A DNA stretch of 64,000 nt. It comes from Ewingella sp. CoE-038-23. Its GTDB lineage: Bacteria; Pseudomonadota; Gammaproteobacteria; Enterobacterales; Enterobacteriaceae. The stretch is from assembly GCF_040419245.1 (NCBI RefSeq), contig NZ_JAZHOH010000001.1, positions 3,596,001 through 3,660,000 of the forward strand. The letters run 5' to 3'. Every line of letters starts with the position of its first letter. The stretch's first letter is position 1. This document shows, piece after piece, positions 37,163 through 51,230 of the stretch. The position numbers and the translations under genes are program-made. The notes under the pieces were generated by a model that saw only the letters and a program-made list of their open reading frames with translations, searched no databases and had not been told where the DNA came from.

Positions 37163-39841
37163 ATGAGCCAGCGTGGACTAGAAGCCTTACTAAGACCTAA
37201 ATCCATTGCGGTATTAGGGGCGAGCGACAAGCCGGGCCGCGCCGGATATCTGATGATGCGCAATCTGCTGGGTGGCGGTTTTAACGGGCCAGTCCTGCCA
37301 GTCACTCCGGCTTACCGCGCGGTGTGCGGCGTGCTAGCTTATGTCGATGTCGCCAGCCTGCCCATCACGCCCGATTTAGCCATTCTCTGTACCCGCGCCG
37401 AGCGCAACCTCGCGCTGCTCGAGCAATTGGGCGAGCGCGGCTGCAAGACGGTGATCATCCTCTCTTCCCACTCCCAGCAATTTACCGAACTCAAAGCCTG
37501 TGCCCAGCGCTACGCCATGCGCCTGCTCGGGCCGAATAGCCTTGGGATACTCGCGCCGTGGCAAAGGCTCAATGCCAGCTTCTCGCCGGTGCCGATCCTG
37601 CCCGGCAAACTGGCATTTATCTCTCAGTCCGCCGCCGTGGCTAACACGATCCTCGACTGGGCGCAGCAGCGCTCGGTGGGCTTCTCCTACTTTATTTCCC
37701 TTGGCGACAGCCTCGATATTGATGTCGATGACCTGCTGGATTTCTTGGCGCGGGACAGTAAAACCAGCGCCATTTTGCTCTATCTCGAGCACGTCAGCGA
37801 CGCTCGTCGCTTCCTGTCGGCTTCGCGCAGTGCCTCGCGCAACAAGCCGATTCTGGTGATTAAAAGCGGTCGCAGCACGCAGGCGCAGAAGCTGCTCAAT
37901 AGCCCGCTCAGTCTGGACGTGGCGTATGACGCCGCCATTCAGCGCGCGGGCTTGCTGCGCGTGCAGGACACCCACGAGCTGTTCTCTGCCGTAGAGACCT
38001 TAAGCCACATGCACCCGCTGCGAGGTGAGCGCTTGCTTATTGTCAGTAATGGAGCCGCTCCGGCGGCCATGGCCCTCGACCAGCTACTGGCGCGCAATGG
38101 CAAACTGGCGGCTCTCGGTGAAGAGACTCAAGCCGCACTTCGCGCCGCGTTGCCGCAGAGCATTGCCATATCCAACCCTTTAGATCTGCATGATGACGCC
38201 ACGCCCGAGCGTTATCAGTCAGTGCTTACTTCGCTACTAGACAGCAATGACTATGACGCCCTGCTGGTTATCCACGCGCCAAGCGCCGCCGCGCACGGTA
38301 CGGTGACGGCTGAGCGGCTAATTGCCACTTTGAAAGGCCATTCGCGCGGCAAGCGCGTGACCCTGCTGACCAACTGGTGCGGCGAATACTCGTCACAAGA
38401 GGCGCGCAGACTATTCACTGAGGCGGGGATCCCGACTTATCGCACTCCAGAAGGCACGGTCACGGCCTTTATGCACATGGTGGAATACCGCCGCAACCAA
38501 AAGCAGCTGAAGGAGACGCCCTCCCTGCCCGTTGGGTTGCAGCAAAATACCGATGAGGCACACAGGTTAATCACTCAGGCGCTGGCCGAGGGGGCAACCC
38601 AGCTGGATACCCATGAAGTTCGCACCATTTTGCATGCGTACGGCATGGAGGTGCTGCCAACCTGGATTGCCAGTGACAGCGCCGAGGCGGTACATATTGC
38701 CGGGCAAGTAGGTTACCCGGTGGCGCTGAAACTGCGCTCGCCGGATATTCCGCATAACTCTGAAGTTCAGGGGGTTATGCTCTATTTACGTACCGCGAGT
38801 GAAGTCGAGCAGGCCGCTAACGCCATTTTTGATCGCGCCAGGCAGGTTTTCCCGCAGGCCAGAATTCACGGTTTGTTAGTGCAAACTATGGCCAACCGCC
38901 CCGGCTCGCAAGAGTTGCGAATCGTAGTTGAGCAAGACGCGGTGTTCGGCCCGTTGATTATGCTTGGCGAAGGAGGCAGCGAATGGCGGCCTGAGAAGCA
39001 GGCCGCGGTGGCACTTCCTCCACTCAATCAGGCGCTGGCGCGCTATTTGGTGCTGCAAGCAGTGAAAGGCGGCAAAGTGCGGGCGCACAATGTCTCACGC
39101 CCGCTGGACATTCCCGCGCTCAGCCAGCTGTTGGTCAAAGTCTCCAACCTGATTGTTGACTGCCCGCAGATCACCCGTCTGGAGATCCACCCGCTGCTAG
39201 CTTCCGGCGATGAACTGAATCTGCTGGATGTCACGCTCCAACTTAGCAACGTCAGCGATATCGGGCCATCCAGACTGGCTATTCGCCCTTACCCTCAAGA
39301 GCTGGAAGAGCCGGTCACGCTGAAAGATGGCTCAGGCTGCCTCTTCCGCCCCATCCTTCCTGAAGATGAGCCGCTGCTGAAAGCCTTTATCCTTAAGGTG
39401 ACTAAAGAGGATCTCTACTATCGCTACTTCAGTGAGATCAACGAGTTTACCCACGAGGATTTAGCCAACATGACCCAAATCGACTACGATCGCGAGATGG
39501 CTTTCGTGGCGGTAAGAGATTTTGATGAAAAATCTGAAATCATTGGCGTGACGCGCGCAGTGTCCGATCCCGACAATATTGATGCTGAATTCTCGGTGCT
39601 GGTTCGTTCAGATCTCAAGGGACTTGGCCTTGGCAGACGCCTGCTCGAAAAGATGATCATTTACACCACAGAGCACGGAATACAGCGTCTGACAGGTATC
39701 ACGATGCCGAATAATCAGGGTATGGTGGCACTGGCGAGGAAGCTTGGGTTTGAGGTGGATATCCAATTGCAGGATGGCATCGTTAATCTCACGCTAGCCC
39801 TCAATTCTAGCCATAACCTCGCCGCTGAAGGCCATAAATAG
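37163..39841 (+). CDS. patZ: Protein lysine acetyltransferase PatZ (Pka, YfiQ)
   Basis: An 892-residue enzyme (E. coli: 886) that acetylates lysines of acetyl-CoA synthetase and other proteins. The large N-terminal part is an inactive NDP-forming acyl-CoA synthetase (CoA-binding GASDKPGRAGYLM near residue 18; ATP-grasp near residues 480-690 with YPVALKLRSPDIPHNSE). The C-terminal GNAT domain from about 725 has the acyl-CoA loop LKGLGLGRRLLEKM and NNQGMVALARKLGF. GAGGAAAGAG lies before the ATG. Together with a deacetylase it sets carbon-flow control. Confidence 0.93.
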   Translation: MSQRGLEALLRPKSIAVLGASDKPGRAGYLMMRNLLGGGFNGPVLPVTPAYRAVCGVLAYVDVASLPITPDLAILCTRAERNLALLEQLGERGCKTVIILSSHSQQFTELKACAQRYAMRLLGPNSLGILAPWQRLNASFSPVPILPGKLAFISQSAAVANTILDWAQQRSVGFSYFISLGDSLDIDVDDLLDFLARDSKTSAILLYLEHVSDARRFLSASRSASRNKPILVIKSGRSTQAQKLLNSPLSLDVAYDAAIQRAGLLRVQDTHELFSAVETLSHMHPLRGERLLIVSNGAAPAAMALDQLLARNGKLAALGEETQAALRAALPQSIAISNPLDLHDDATPERYQSVLTSLLDSNDYDALLVIHAPSAAAHGTVTAERLIATLKGHSRGKRVTLLTNWCGEYSSQEARRLFTEAGIPTYRTPEGTVTAFMHMVEYRRNQKQLKETPSLPVGLQQNTDEAHRLITQALAEGATQLDTHEVRTILHAYGMEVLPTWIASDSAEAVHIAGQVGYPVALKLRSPDIPHNSEVQGVMLYLRTASEVEQAANAIFDRARQVFPQARIHGLLVQTMANRPGSQELRIVVEQDAVFGPLIMLGEGGSEWRPEKQAAVALPPLNQALARYLVLQAVKGGKVRAHNVSRPLDIPALSQLLVKVSNLIVDCPQITRLEIHPLLASGDELNLLDVTLQLSNVSDIGPSRLAIRPYPQELEEPVTLKDGSGCLFRPILPEDEPLLKAFILKVTKEDLYYRYFSEINEFTHEDLANMTQIDYDREMAFVAVRDFDEKSEIIGVTRAVSDPDNIDAEFSVLVRSDLKGLGLGRRLLEKMIIYTTEHGIQRLTGITMPNNQGMVALARKLGFEVDIQLQDGIVNLTLALNSSHNLAAEGHK

Positions 39842-39851
39842 GCAAAACATA

Positions 39852-39914
39852 CGCACAATGGGGATTACTAATGGTATTATCGACCGATTGTGCGGTGTAC
39901 ATGTTCTGTCTGTA
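39852..39914. other. Dyads in the patZ-pssA gap
   Basis: CGCACAAT (39852) pairs with ATTGTGCG (39887) over 27 bases, and GTACA/TGTAC flanks follow at 39897-39914. Neither has a T-run, so they are not classical terminators. The pssA promoter should lie here (a TATTAT hexamer at 39875 is a candidate -10). Confidence 0.35.
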
Positions 39915-39955
39915 CCGCTATCGCTATTACCTAAAGAGAGAAGAAGCGCACTGTG

Positions 39956-41311
39956 ATGTTGTCAAAATTTAAACGTAATAAACATCAACAACACCTTGCT
40001 CAACTGCCAAAACTCCCCCAAACGGTTGACGCTGTACAGACGCTGTACTGCCCAACGGATTTCCGCACAACGCTGCTCGAGGCTATCGCCAAAGCAACTC
40101 AACGGATTTATCTGGCCGCGCTGTATCTCGAAAATGATGACGGTGGTCGGGATGTTCTGTCAGCACTCTATGCTGCAAAACAACTAAGGCCTGAGCTAGA
40201 AATTTGTATCCTGGTCGACTGGCACCGCGCCCAGCGTGGTCGTATTGGCGATGCCGCGTCCAATACCAATGCCGACTGGTATTGCAGCATGGCGCAGCAG
40301 CATCCTGACGTTCTGGTGCCGATTTATGGCGTCCCGGTTAACACTCGCGAAGCTCTTGGGGTTCTTCATCTCAAAGGCTTTGTTGTGGATGACCGAGTTA
40401 TCTACAGCGGCGCCAGTCTCAACGACGTCTACCTGCATCGTCACGCCAAATACCGCTATGACCGTTACCATCTGATCACCAATGCTGCATTGGCCGATTC
40501 CATGGTCGACTTTATGAAGAAGTCGATTCTCTCTGCCAGCGCGGTGCAACGCCTTGATCGCCAGGATCGCCCAAAAAGCATTGAGATTAAAAACGAAACA
40601 CGCCAGTTCAGGCAGTCGCTAAAAGACAGCAGCTATCACTTTACCGGTACTGCGGGTAATGATGAGCTGACGGTGACGCCAATGGTGGGTTTGGGTAAGC
40701 AAAACTCGCTTAATCGCACCATTCACCATCTTATGGCCAGCGCCGAGCAAAAGCTCACTCTCTGCACCCCTTATTTTAATATGCCTGCCCTGCTCGCTCG
40801 TAACATCGTCGCCCTGCTGCGCCGGGGTAAACAAGTCGAGATTATCGTCGGCGACAAAACGGCAAACGACTTCTATATCCCGCAGGATCAGCCGTTTAAA
40901 ATCATCGGCGCGCTGCCTTATCTGTATGAAATCAACCTGCGCCGATTCCTCAGCCGCCTACAGCGCTTTGTCGACAGCGGCCAGCTGATTATTCGTCTGT
41001 GGAAAGATGGCGAAAACAGCTACCACTTAAAAGGAATGTGGGTTGACGATCGCTGGCAGCTGATCACCGGTAACAACCTCAACCCGCGCGCCTGGCGTCT
41101 GGACTTAGAGAATGCCATTCTGATCCACGACCCGCATCGCGAAATGGTGGTGCAGCGCTCTAAAGAGCTGGATGAGATCCGCGAACATACGCAGATCGTT
41201 TCTCATTATATGGAATTGGAAAGCATCCCTAATTATCCAATCAAAGTTCGTAAGCTTATTAGGCGTTTACGCCGAATTCGAATCGACAGATTAATTAGCC
41301 GAATTTTGTGA
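39956..41311 (+). CDS. pssA: CDP-diacylglycerol-serine O-phosphatidyltransferase
   Basis: A 451-residue phosphatidylserine synthase (E. coli: 451), peripheral at the inner membrane, the first step to phosphatidylethanolamine. It is a phospholipase D-superfamily enzyme with two HKD motifs: HLKGFVVDD with the GASLNDVYL stretch (first), and [20 protein letters not shown] (second). [17 protein letters not shown] and the C-terminal [19 protein letters not shown] basic helix match E. coli. The ATG at 39956 is used as in E. coli; a GTG codon lies just before it. Confidence 0.96.
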   Translation: MLSKFKRNKHQQHLAQLPKLPQTVDAVQTLYCPTDFRTTLLEAIAKATQRIYLAALYLENDDGGRDVLSALYAAKQLRPELEICILVDWHRAQRGRIGDAASNTNADWYCSMAQQHPDVLVPIYGVPVNTREALGVLHLKGFVVDDRVIYSGASLNDVYLHRHAKYRYDRYHLITNAALADSMVDFMKKSILSASAVQRLDRQDRPKSIEIKNETRQFRQSLKDSSYHFTGTAGNDELTVTPMVGLGKQNSLNRTIHHLMASAEQKLTLCTPYFNMPALLARNIVALLRRGKQVEIIVGDKTANDFYIPQDQPFKIIGALPYLYEINLRRFLSRLQRFVDSGQLIIRLWKDGENSYHLKGMWVDDRWQLITGNNLNPRAWRLDLENAILIHDPHREMVVQRSKELDEIREHTQIVSHYMELESIPNYPIKVRKLIRRLRRIRIDRLISRIL

Positions 41312-41324
41312 TCCGCTATACTAG

Positions 41325-41355
41325 AAGCCTGATCGATGTGATCAGGCTTTTTTTT
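41325..41355 (+). terminator. Terminator of pssA
   Basis: Ten-base stem AAGCCTGATC/GATCAGGCTT with loop GATGT and a run of eight T. It lies between pssA and yfiM, within 14 bases of the pssA stop. Confidence 0.92.
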
Positions 41356-41373
41356 ATGTCAGGAATATCAGTC

Positions 41374-41721
41374 ATGAAGCTCTTGCTCTCACGCTTACCT
41401 GCTGTAGCCCTTCTCATCCCTATTATGCTCTCCTCCGGATGTAGCCATTACGCCAATGACAATTGGACAGGCAAGGACAAAGCTCAGCATTTTATGAGTT
41501 CGGCAATCTTAGCCGCTGCGGGCACATCTTATGGTGAACGTCAGGGGTGGAATGATGCTAAAAGCCGGTCTTTCGGGCTGCTATTTTCGGTCGGATTAGG
41601 TGCAGGAAAAGAGCTTTATGACAGCCGAGAAGCGGGTACAGGGTGGAGTTGGAAGGATTTTGCCTGGGATATTGCCGGGGCAGCTGCAGGCTATGGGGCT
41701 TACCAGGCGATTCATAATTAG
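41374..41721 (+). CDS. yfiM: YfiM-type lipoprotein
   Basis: A 115-residue probable lipoprotein. The signal sequence ends in the lipobox LSSGC (Cys23 of the MKLLLSRLP start). The mature part has [20 protein letters not shown], then [15 protein letters not shown] and [17 protein letters not shown], matching the E. coli YfiM type (DUF2279-like) of unknown function. The ATG at 41374 follows AGGAATA; longer frames would read back through the pssA terminator. The position after pssA agrees with E. coli. Confidence 0.85.
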   Translation: MKLLLSRLPAVALLIPIMLSSGCSHYANDNWTGKDKAQHFMSSAILAAAGTSYGERQGWNDAKSRSFGLLFSVGLGAGKELYDSREAGTGWSWKDFAWDIAGAAAGYGAYQAIHN

Positions 41722-41843
41722 AATTGATTCTGCCAGCTATCAATCTAATATCACTATATTTCAGTAAGATAGAAAACGTCGGTCAGTTTGTGATCCACTG
41801 GCTTAACAATCGCGCGCTGTGATCACTAAGCCATGACGCAAGA

Positions 41844-41879
41844 AGCCCCCCGGCTCGCCAGAGCAGGGGGGCTTTTTTG
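41844..41879 (+). terminator. Plus-strand terminator convergent with the rRNA operon
   Basis: Stem AGCCCCCC/GGGGGGCT with an inner GCTC/GAGC pair and loop GCCA, followed by TTTTTT. It protects the rRNA terminator region from the yfiM side. About 120 bases after yfiM; no gene between. Confidence 0.85.
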
Positions 41880-41907
41880 TTTTGCACTTTGCCATTTCCC
41901 ACATAGC

Positions 41908-41936
41908 AAAAAACCCCGGCCTTTCGGCTGGGGTTT
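41908..41936 (-). terminator. rRNA operon terminator T2 (minus strand)
   Basis: On the minus strand, AACCCCAGCC, loop GAAA, GGCCGGGGTT, then TTTTGC. Together with T1 upstream it forms the double terminator typical of enterobacterial rrn operons. Confidence 0.85.
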
Positions 41937-41941
41937 CTCAC

Positions 41942-42126
41942 TTTATTTGATGCCTGGCAGGTGATGAACCACTGCGTGCTTCACCCTGCGGGCCGCTGCT
42001 GCGCAACGTTCAAAAGGCAGCGCCTTTTGTCCTACTCTCTTCTCGAGCAGAGAGCCACCGGAAGGCAAAAAAGCAAAAGCCCCGTACTTGCGTACGGGGC
42101 CTTGGCTTTTATTTGATGCCTGGCAG
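41942..42126 (-). repeat. 5S 3'-end repeat pair bracketing T1-T2 spacer
   Basis: A 19-base sequence, TTTATTTGATGCCTGGCAG on the plus strand, occurs at 41942-41960 and at 42108-42126. The second copy contains the 3' end of the 5S gene; the first stands between T1 and T2. The intervening spacer (GAACGTTGCGCAGCAGCGGC and neighbours on the minus strand) is like that of E. coli rrnB, where the same vestigial 5S end lies between T1 and T2. Confidence 0.75.
42065..42100 (-). terminator. rRNA operon terminator T1 (minus strand)
   Basis: On the minus strand, GCCCCGTAC, loop GCAA, GTACGGGGC, then TTTTGCTTTTTTGCC. It lies 16 bases after the 5S end. Confidence 0.9.
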
Positions 42127-42235
42127 TTCCCTACTCTCGCATGGGGAGACCCCACACTACCATCGGCGCTACGGCGTTTCACTTCTGAGTTCGGCATGGG
42201 GTCAGGTGGGACCACCGCGCTAGTGCCGCCAGGCA
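42117..42235 (-). rRNA. rrf: 5S ribosomal RNA
   Basis: About 119 bases on the minus strand, starting TGCCTGGCGGC and ending in CTGCCAGGCAT, with complementary ends forming helix I. Typical enterobacterial 5S features such as ACCCCATGC and GAACTCAGAAGTGAAACGCC are present. Ends are set by similarity to E. coli and may be off by one or two bases. Confidence 0.96.
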
Positions 42236-42354
42236 AATTCTTGTTGTCCCCACCGCATCCTCAGGCTTTCACCCTCGCACGCCATGCGAACCAATCTCGG
42301 AACTTCGCTGAAAATCTCGTCTCGTCTCTCAGACCAAAACACCTTCGGTGTTGT

Positions 42355-45261
<2,907 letters not shown>

Positions 45262-45392
45262 TCACAACCCGAAGGTGTTTCACCTCGGTTTGCGAGTCTT
45301 GAGAGACTCAACACAGGGTACTCCTTATCTCAGTACATCTACGGAGAGATAAGTTTCAGCTGTGTCGTTTCAATTTTCAGCTTGTTCCAGAT

Positions 45393-45404
45393 TGTTAAAG
45401 AGCA
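45393..45404 (-). promoter_or_regulatory. boxA antitermination element before 23S
   Basis: TGCTCTTTAACA on the minus strand, identical to the one before 16S and located in the tRNA-Ala to 23S spacer. In rrn operons this element is part of the Nus-dependent antitermination system. Confidence 0.85.
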
Positions 45405-45467
45405 AAATACTTCGCAGCATACTGTTTCCAATATACTCTGAAGTATTATTTAAAGGCTGTATGGATA

Positions 45468-45543
45468 TGGTGGAGCTAAGCGGGATCGAACCGCTGACCT
45501 CCTGCGTGCAAGGCAGGCGCTCTCCCAGCTGAGCTATAGCCCC
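45468..45543 (-). tRNA. tRNA-Ala(TGC)
   Basis: 76 bases on the minus strand, from GGGGCTATAGCTCAGCTGGG to GCTCCACCA. The anticodon loop is CCTTGCACG, with anticodon TGC. The CCA end is encoded. Second tRNA in the 16S-23S spacer. Confidence 0.97.
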
Positions 45544-45674
45544 ATACAGTCACTTACAGATACCTTTGATTTACCACTCGTAAAAGAGTTAATTCTTTCT
45601 CAGACAAGGCGGAGCCATGCGAAGTTTGCTTACGCAAACGAGTTCGTGGCGACAACGCGGTATGAGGAAGAATT

Positions 45675-45751
<77 letters not shown>

Positions 45752-45822
45752 ATAAAGGTATTTCTGCTCGTTACTTTCTATCAGACAATCTGTGTGGACA
45801 CTGCACAATGCGTATCTTTAGG

Positions 45823-47365
<1,543 letters not shown>

Positions 47366-47529
47366 AAAGTTCGATTTGCTTCAACTCGTGAAGCGGTGCT
47401 CAAAAATTAACTTTCGTAATAATTCAACTAAATGAATTACTGCTTGGTCACTCTTTAAGACTTGATATTTTTTGCCACCGAGGTGGCTGATATCGTCTTG
47501 TGAGTGCCCACACAGATTGTCTGATAAAT

Positions 47530-47541
47530 TGTTAAAGAGCA
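47530..47541 (-). promoter_or_regulatory. boxA antitermination element before 16S
   Basis: TGCTCTTTAACA on the minus strand in the leader between P2 and 16S, followed by AATTTATCAGACAATC as in E. coli rrn leaders. Confidence 0.88.
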
Positions 47542-47580
47542 GTGAGTTACGCGCTTTCGCTTGGCAACTCGAGGTGGCGT

Positions 47581-47608
47581 ATATTACGCTTTTCTCTTTC
47601 AGTGTCAA
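47581..47608 (-). promoter_or_regulatory. rRNA operon promoter P2
   Basis: On the minus strand, TTGACA (47608-47603), 16 bases, TAATAT (47586-47581), as in typical rrn P2 promoters that give basal transcription. Confidence 0.85.
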
Positions 47609-47700
47609 CCGTTTATTTCACCCGGTTGCCGCTGTTTTTAATCTTTCCGACTCGTTCACTTCGTGATGTTGTTCACGTTGTTCCCTGTCGATGGAGCGGC

Positions 47701-47728
47701 ATTATAGGGAGTTGGGATGGAATGGCAA
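47701..47728 (-). promoter_or_regulatory. rRNA operon promoter P1
   Basis: On the minus strand, TTGCCA (47728-47723), 16 bases, TATAAT (47706-47701), with a GC-rich discriminator (GCCGC) just after. An A/T-rich UP-like stretch is immediately upstream. It is the growth-rate-regulated promoter by position, about 120 bases upstream of P2. Confidence 0.85.
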
Positions 47729-47778
47729 GCAAATAAAATCACTTTTATTCTGCTTGCCGTTTTTTTATTCACAAAGCC

Positions 47779-48345
47779 TTATTTCTGAGCTTTTTTGATG
47801 AAAACAGGCAGATCAGCAAGGGTATCGAGCACGGCATCCGCCAAGTTTTCGCCCTCAGCCGTGACAGGTTTGCCGCTTCTCACCAGAATTTTATGCCCGA
47901 CGCCCGCAGCAATACCGGCCTGCAGGTCTTCGATTTTGTCCCCTACTATATAAGAAGAGGCCATATCGATGTTTAACTCGTCTTTGGCGGTCAGGAACAT
48001 GCCGGGCATCGGTTTGCGGCAATCACAAACTTGAGCGAACTCTTTTACTGAACCTTCTGGGTGATGAGGACAGAAATAGATGCCGTCCAAATCCACGCCG
48101 CGATCGGCGAGAGACCAATCCATCCACTCGGTCAGCGTCATAAACTGAGCTTCGGTGAATTTGCCACGGGCAATACCAGACTGATTGGTTACCAGCACCA
48201 GAGCAAACCCCATTTCCTTTAATTGCAGGCAGGCTTCGATAACACCGTCTATAAATTGGAATTGGTCTATTTCATGAACATAACCATGATCGACATTAAT
48301 TGTGCCATCTCGGTCTAAAAAAATTGCTGGGACTGTCTGTGCCAC
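47779..48345 (-). CDS. gmhB: D,D-heptose 1,7-bisphosphate 7-phosphatase
   Basis: A 188-residue HAD-family phosphatase (E. coli: 191) in ADP-heptose synthesis for lipopolysaccharide core. HAD motif [10 protein letters not shown] is at residues 9-17, motif II is [11 protein letters not shown] near 51-61, a zinc-binding Cys cluster is at FCPHHPEG and CDCRKP, and [10 protein letters not shown] is motif IV. The start is GTG at 48345, preceded by AGGAGC. It lies upstream of the rRNA operon in the same direction, as gmhB does in E. coli next to rrnH, and is divergent from metN. Confidence 0.95.
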   Translation of the reverse strand: MAQTVPAIFLDRDGTINVDHGYVHEIDQFQFIDGVIEACLQLKEMGFALVLVTNQSGIARGKFTEAQFMTLTEWMDWSLADRGVDLDGIYFCPHHPEGSVKEFAQVCDCRKPMPGMFLTAKDELNIDMASSYIVGDKIEDLQAGIAAGVGHKILVRSGKPVTAEGENLADAVLDTLADLPVFIKKAQK

Positions 48346-48419
48346 GTGTTTGCTCCTGATAACAACATATATAGGTGCAGTATCGCATGTTTTAGCCCAC
48401 AGTGAGAGTGCTCCGCTGG

Positions 48420-48448
48420 TTGACTTAGACGTCTAGACGCCTTAGCAT
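48420..48448 (+). promoter_or_regulatory. metNIQ promoter with two tandem MetJ boxes in the spacer
   Basis: TTGACT (48420-48425) and TAGCAT (48443-48448) are separated by 17 bases. The spacer after one base is filled by two adjacent met boxes, AGACGTCT (8 of 8, 48427) and AGACGCCT (7 of 8, 48435). MetJ with S-adenosylmethionine binds such tandem repeats and would block RNA polymerase directly. Confidence 0.85.
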
Positions 48449-48521
48449 CCACCGCATACTTCTGGTTTAACCAGAGAGTTACTCATTAAAGTCACGGCAC
48501 AAAAGATAGAATAAGAAGAAT

Positions 48522-49553
48522 ATGATTAAACTTTCTAATATCACCAAGGTGTTCCAGCAAGGCACGCGTTCAATCGTCGCGCTGTCGGACGTGAATCTTC
48601 ACGTTCCTGCTGGGCAGATTTACGGCGTGATTGGAGCTTCTGGTGCAGGGAAAAGCACCCTAATCCGCTGTGTTAATTTGCTGGAACGCCCAACTAAGGG
48701 TCAGGTTATCGTTGATGGCCAAGATCTGATGGCATTCTCTGAGAAAGCGCTGACTCGCGCTCGCCGGCAGATTGGCATGATTTTTCAGCACTTTAACCTG
48801 CTCTCTTCTCGTACTGTCTTCGGCAACGTGGCTTTGCCGTTGGAGCTGGATAACCTCTCCTCTGGCGAGATTCAAAAACGCGTTAGCGAATTGCTGAAAT
48901 TGGTCGGTCTGGAAGATAAGCATGATGCTTACCCGGCCAATTTGTCCGGCGGCCAGAAACAGCGTGTGGCTATCGCGCGTGCTTTGGCCAGCAATCCTAA
49001 GGTGCTGTTGTGCGATGAAGCCACCAGCGCGCTGGACCCGGCAACCACGCGTTCTATTCTGGAATTGCTGAAAGACATCAACCGCCGTCTGGGCCTGACT
49101 ATCTTGTTGATCACCCATGAGATGGACGTGGTAAAACGTATCTGTGATCAGGTGGCGGTGATCAGCAACGGCCAGCTTATCGAACAAGATAAAGTTAGCG
49201 AGATGTTCTCTCATCCGAAAACGCCGCTGGCACAGCAGTTTATTCAATCCACGCTGCATCTGGATATTCCTGATGACTACGCCGATCGGCTGGTTGCTCA
49301 GCCCGCTGCCGATCTGGTTCCTTTATTGCGTCTGGAATTTACCGGCCAGTCGGTAGATGCTCCGCTATTATCTGAAGTGGTTCGTCGCTTCAACATTAAC
49401 AACAATATTATTAGTGCTCAGATGGATTACGCCGGTGGCGTCAAATTCGGCATCATGTTGACCGAAATGCACGGTGAAGAAGCGAGTACGCAGGCTGCGA
49501 TTGAGTTCTTGCAGCAGAATCAAGTGAAAGTAGAGGTGCTCGGTTATGTCTGA
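48522..49553 (+). CDS. metN: D-/L-methionine ABC importer ATPase
   Basis: A 343-residue ATPase. It has Walker [11 protein letters not shown]-loop FQHFNLL, signature [12 protein letters not shown], Walker [12 protein letters not shown] and the His of ITHEMDVV. The C-terminal part (from about 265) is the NIL domain that binds methionine and inhibits the importer in trans. The length is the same as in E. coli (343). The leader carries the MetJ boxes. It overlaps metI by eight bases. Confidence 0.96.
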   Translation: MIKLSNITKVFQQGTRSIVALSDVNLHVPAGQIYGVIGASGAGKSTLIRCVNLLERPTKGQVIVDGQDLMAFSEKALTRARRQIGMIFQHFNLLSSRTVFGNVALPLELDNLSSGEIQKRVSELLKLVGLEDKHDAYPANLSGGQKQRVAIARALASNPKVLLCDEATSALDPATTRSILELLKDINRRLGLTILLITHEMDVVKRICDQVAVISNGQLIEQDKVSEMFSHPKTPLAQQFIQSTLHLDIPDDYADRLVAQPAADLVPLLRLEFTGQSVDAPLLSEVVRRFNINNNIISAQMDYAGGVKFGIMLTEMHGEEASTQAAIEFLQQNQVKVEVLGYV

Positions 49554-50199
49554 GGCAATGATGTGGTTAATGGGCCGAGGCATCTGGGAAACCGTTGTAA
49601 TGACGCTGACCTCCGGCTTCTTTGGTTTTGTACTTGGTTTGCCTTTTGGCGTGCTTCTGTATGTCACTCGCCCTGGTCAAATCGCTGAGAATAAGAAGGT
49701 CTATCGCGTCATGTCTGCGGTGGTGAATATTTTCCGTTCGATTCCTTTCATTATTCTCTTAGTCTGGATGATTCCATTCACGCGAATGATTGTTGGGACA
49801 TCAATCGGTCTGCAAGCAGCCATCGTGCCTTTAACCGTGGGCGCTGCGCCGTTTATCGCGCGTATGGTTGAGAATGCGCTGTTGGAAATTCCTAGCGGTT
49901 TGGTGGAAGCGGCTCGCGCTATGGGTGCAACACCGATGCAAATCATCCGCAAAGTCTTGCTGCCAGAAGCACTGCCGGGCTTAGTCAATGCAGCGACTAT
50001 CACGCTCATCACGCTGGTTGGTTATTCAGCCATGGGTGGCGCAGTGGGTGCTGGCGGTCTGGGCCAGATTGGTTATCAGTATGGTTACATCGGATATGAT
50101 GCCACCGTCATGAATACAGTATTGATTTTGTTAGTCGTATTGGTTTATCTGATTCAGTTTTGTGGCGACCGCATTGTGAAAGCGGTAACCCACAAGTAA
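49546..50199 (+). CDS. metI: Methionine ABC importer permease
   Basis: A 217-residue permease (E. coli: 217) with five membrane helices and the EAA loop [25 protein letters not shown] split across [11 protein letters not shown] and [12 protein letters not shown]. It starts at ATG 49546, overlapping the metN end by eight bases, so translation is coupled. Works as a dimer with MetN. Confidence 0.96.
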   Translation: MSEAMMWLMGRGIWETVVMTLTSGFFGFVLGLPFGVLLYVTRPGQIAENKKVYRVMSAVVNIFRSIPFIILLVWMIPFTRMIVGTSIGLQAAIVPLTVGAAPFIARMVENALLEIPSGLVEAARAMGATPMQIIRKVLLPEALPGLVNAATITLITLVGYSAMGGAVGAGGLGQIGYQYGYIGYDATVMNTVLILLVVLVYLIQFCGDRIVKAVTHK

Positions 50200-50261
50200 A
50201 GCAGCACGGTTCTACCTTAAAAACATTGCGAATAATTTATCTCCCTTATAGAGGAAAGGAT

Positions 50262-51077
50262 ATGTCTACAAAATTCAAATCGATTGCAGTTGTCGGCGCG
50301 CTTTTGGGAACGCTGGCTCTGGTAGGATGCGGGCCGAAAGAACAAGATCCAAACCATATCAAAGTGGGTGTGATCGTGGGTTCTGAGCAGCAAGTAGCTG
50401 AAGTCGCACAGAAAGTGGCTAAAGAGAAATATGGTCTGGACGTTGAGCTGGTAACTTTCAATGACTATGTTCTGCCGAACGAAGCATTGAGCAAAGGCGA
50501 TATCGACGTTAACGCCTTCCAGCACAAGCCTTATTTGGATCAGCAGATTAAAGATCGCGGCTACAAACTGGTGCCAGTCGGTAACACCTTCGTGTACCCA
50601 ATTGCTGGTTACTCTAAAAAAATTAAATCCATCTCTGAGCTGAAAGCAGGCGACCAGATTGCTCTGCCGAATGACCCAACTAACCTTGGCCGTTCACTGT
50701 TGCTGTTGCAGAAAGAAGGTTTGATCAAACTTAAAGACGGCGTTGGTCTGCTGCCTACCGTTCTTGATGTGACTGAGAACCCTAAAAACTTGAAACTGGT
50801 TGAGCTGGAAGCACCACAGCTGCCACGTTCACTGGATGATGACAAAATTGCTCTGGCAGTGATCAACACCACTTACGCCAGCCAAATTGGTCTAACCCCT
50901 GAGAAAGACGGCATCTTCGTAGAAGACAAAGAGTCTCCATACGTTAACCTGATCGTTTCTCGTGAAGACAACAAAGACGCTGAGAACGTTAAGAAATTTG
51001 TTCAGGCGTACCAGTCTGACGAAGTTAACGCTGCGGCGAATAAAATCTTCAACGGCGGCGCAGTTAAGGGTTGGTAA
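50262..51077 (+). CDS. metQ: Methionine-binding lipoprotein
   Basis: A 271-residue lipoprotein (E. coli: 271) anchored in the inner membrane that hands methionine to MetNI. The lipobox is LALVGC with Cys23. KVGVIVGSEQQVAEVAQKVA opens the mature domain, then VNAFQHKPYLDQQI and PNDPTNLGRSLLLLQ. GAGGAAAGGA lies before ATG 50262. It is followed by a strong terminator. Confidence 0.95.
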   Translation: MSTKFKSIAVVGALLGTLALVGCGPKEQDPNHIKVGVIVGSEQQVAEVAQKVAKEKYGLDVELVTFNDYVLPNEALSKGDIDVNAFQHKPYLDQQIKDRGYKLVPVGNTFVYPIAGYSKKIKSISELKAGDQIALPNDPTNLGRSLLLLQKEGLIKLKDGVGLLPTVLDVTENPKNLKLVELEAPQLPRSLDDDKIALAVINTTYASQIGLTPEKDGIFVEDKESPYVNLIVSREDNKDAENVKKFVQAYQSDEVNAAANKIFNGGAVKGW

Positions 51078-51128
51078 GTTTCATCAGAGGCTAAATTGCC
51101 CCTGATGAGGCAAACTCTTTTCTAAATA

Positions 51129-51164
51129 AATAACAAGGCGGGCTTATGCTCGCCTTGTTATTTT
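51129..51164 (+). terminator. Terminator of metNIQ
   Basis: Stem AATAACAAGGCG/CGCCTTGTTATT with a ten-base loop and a T-rich tail. Confidence 0.88.
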
Positions 51165-51230
51165 CCTAATACCTTGCTTCAATAACGCCACATTATTCCC
51201 CACTACATAGTACAAAGCAGAGGATATACC

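Noticed and set aside
41844..41936. Two hairpins near the end of the rRNA operon as a possible repeat element
   Set aside because: They are explained as a plus-strand terminator and rRNA terminator T2.
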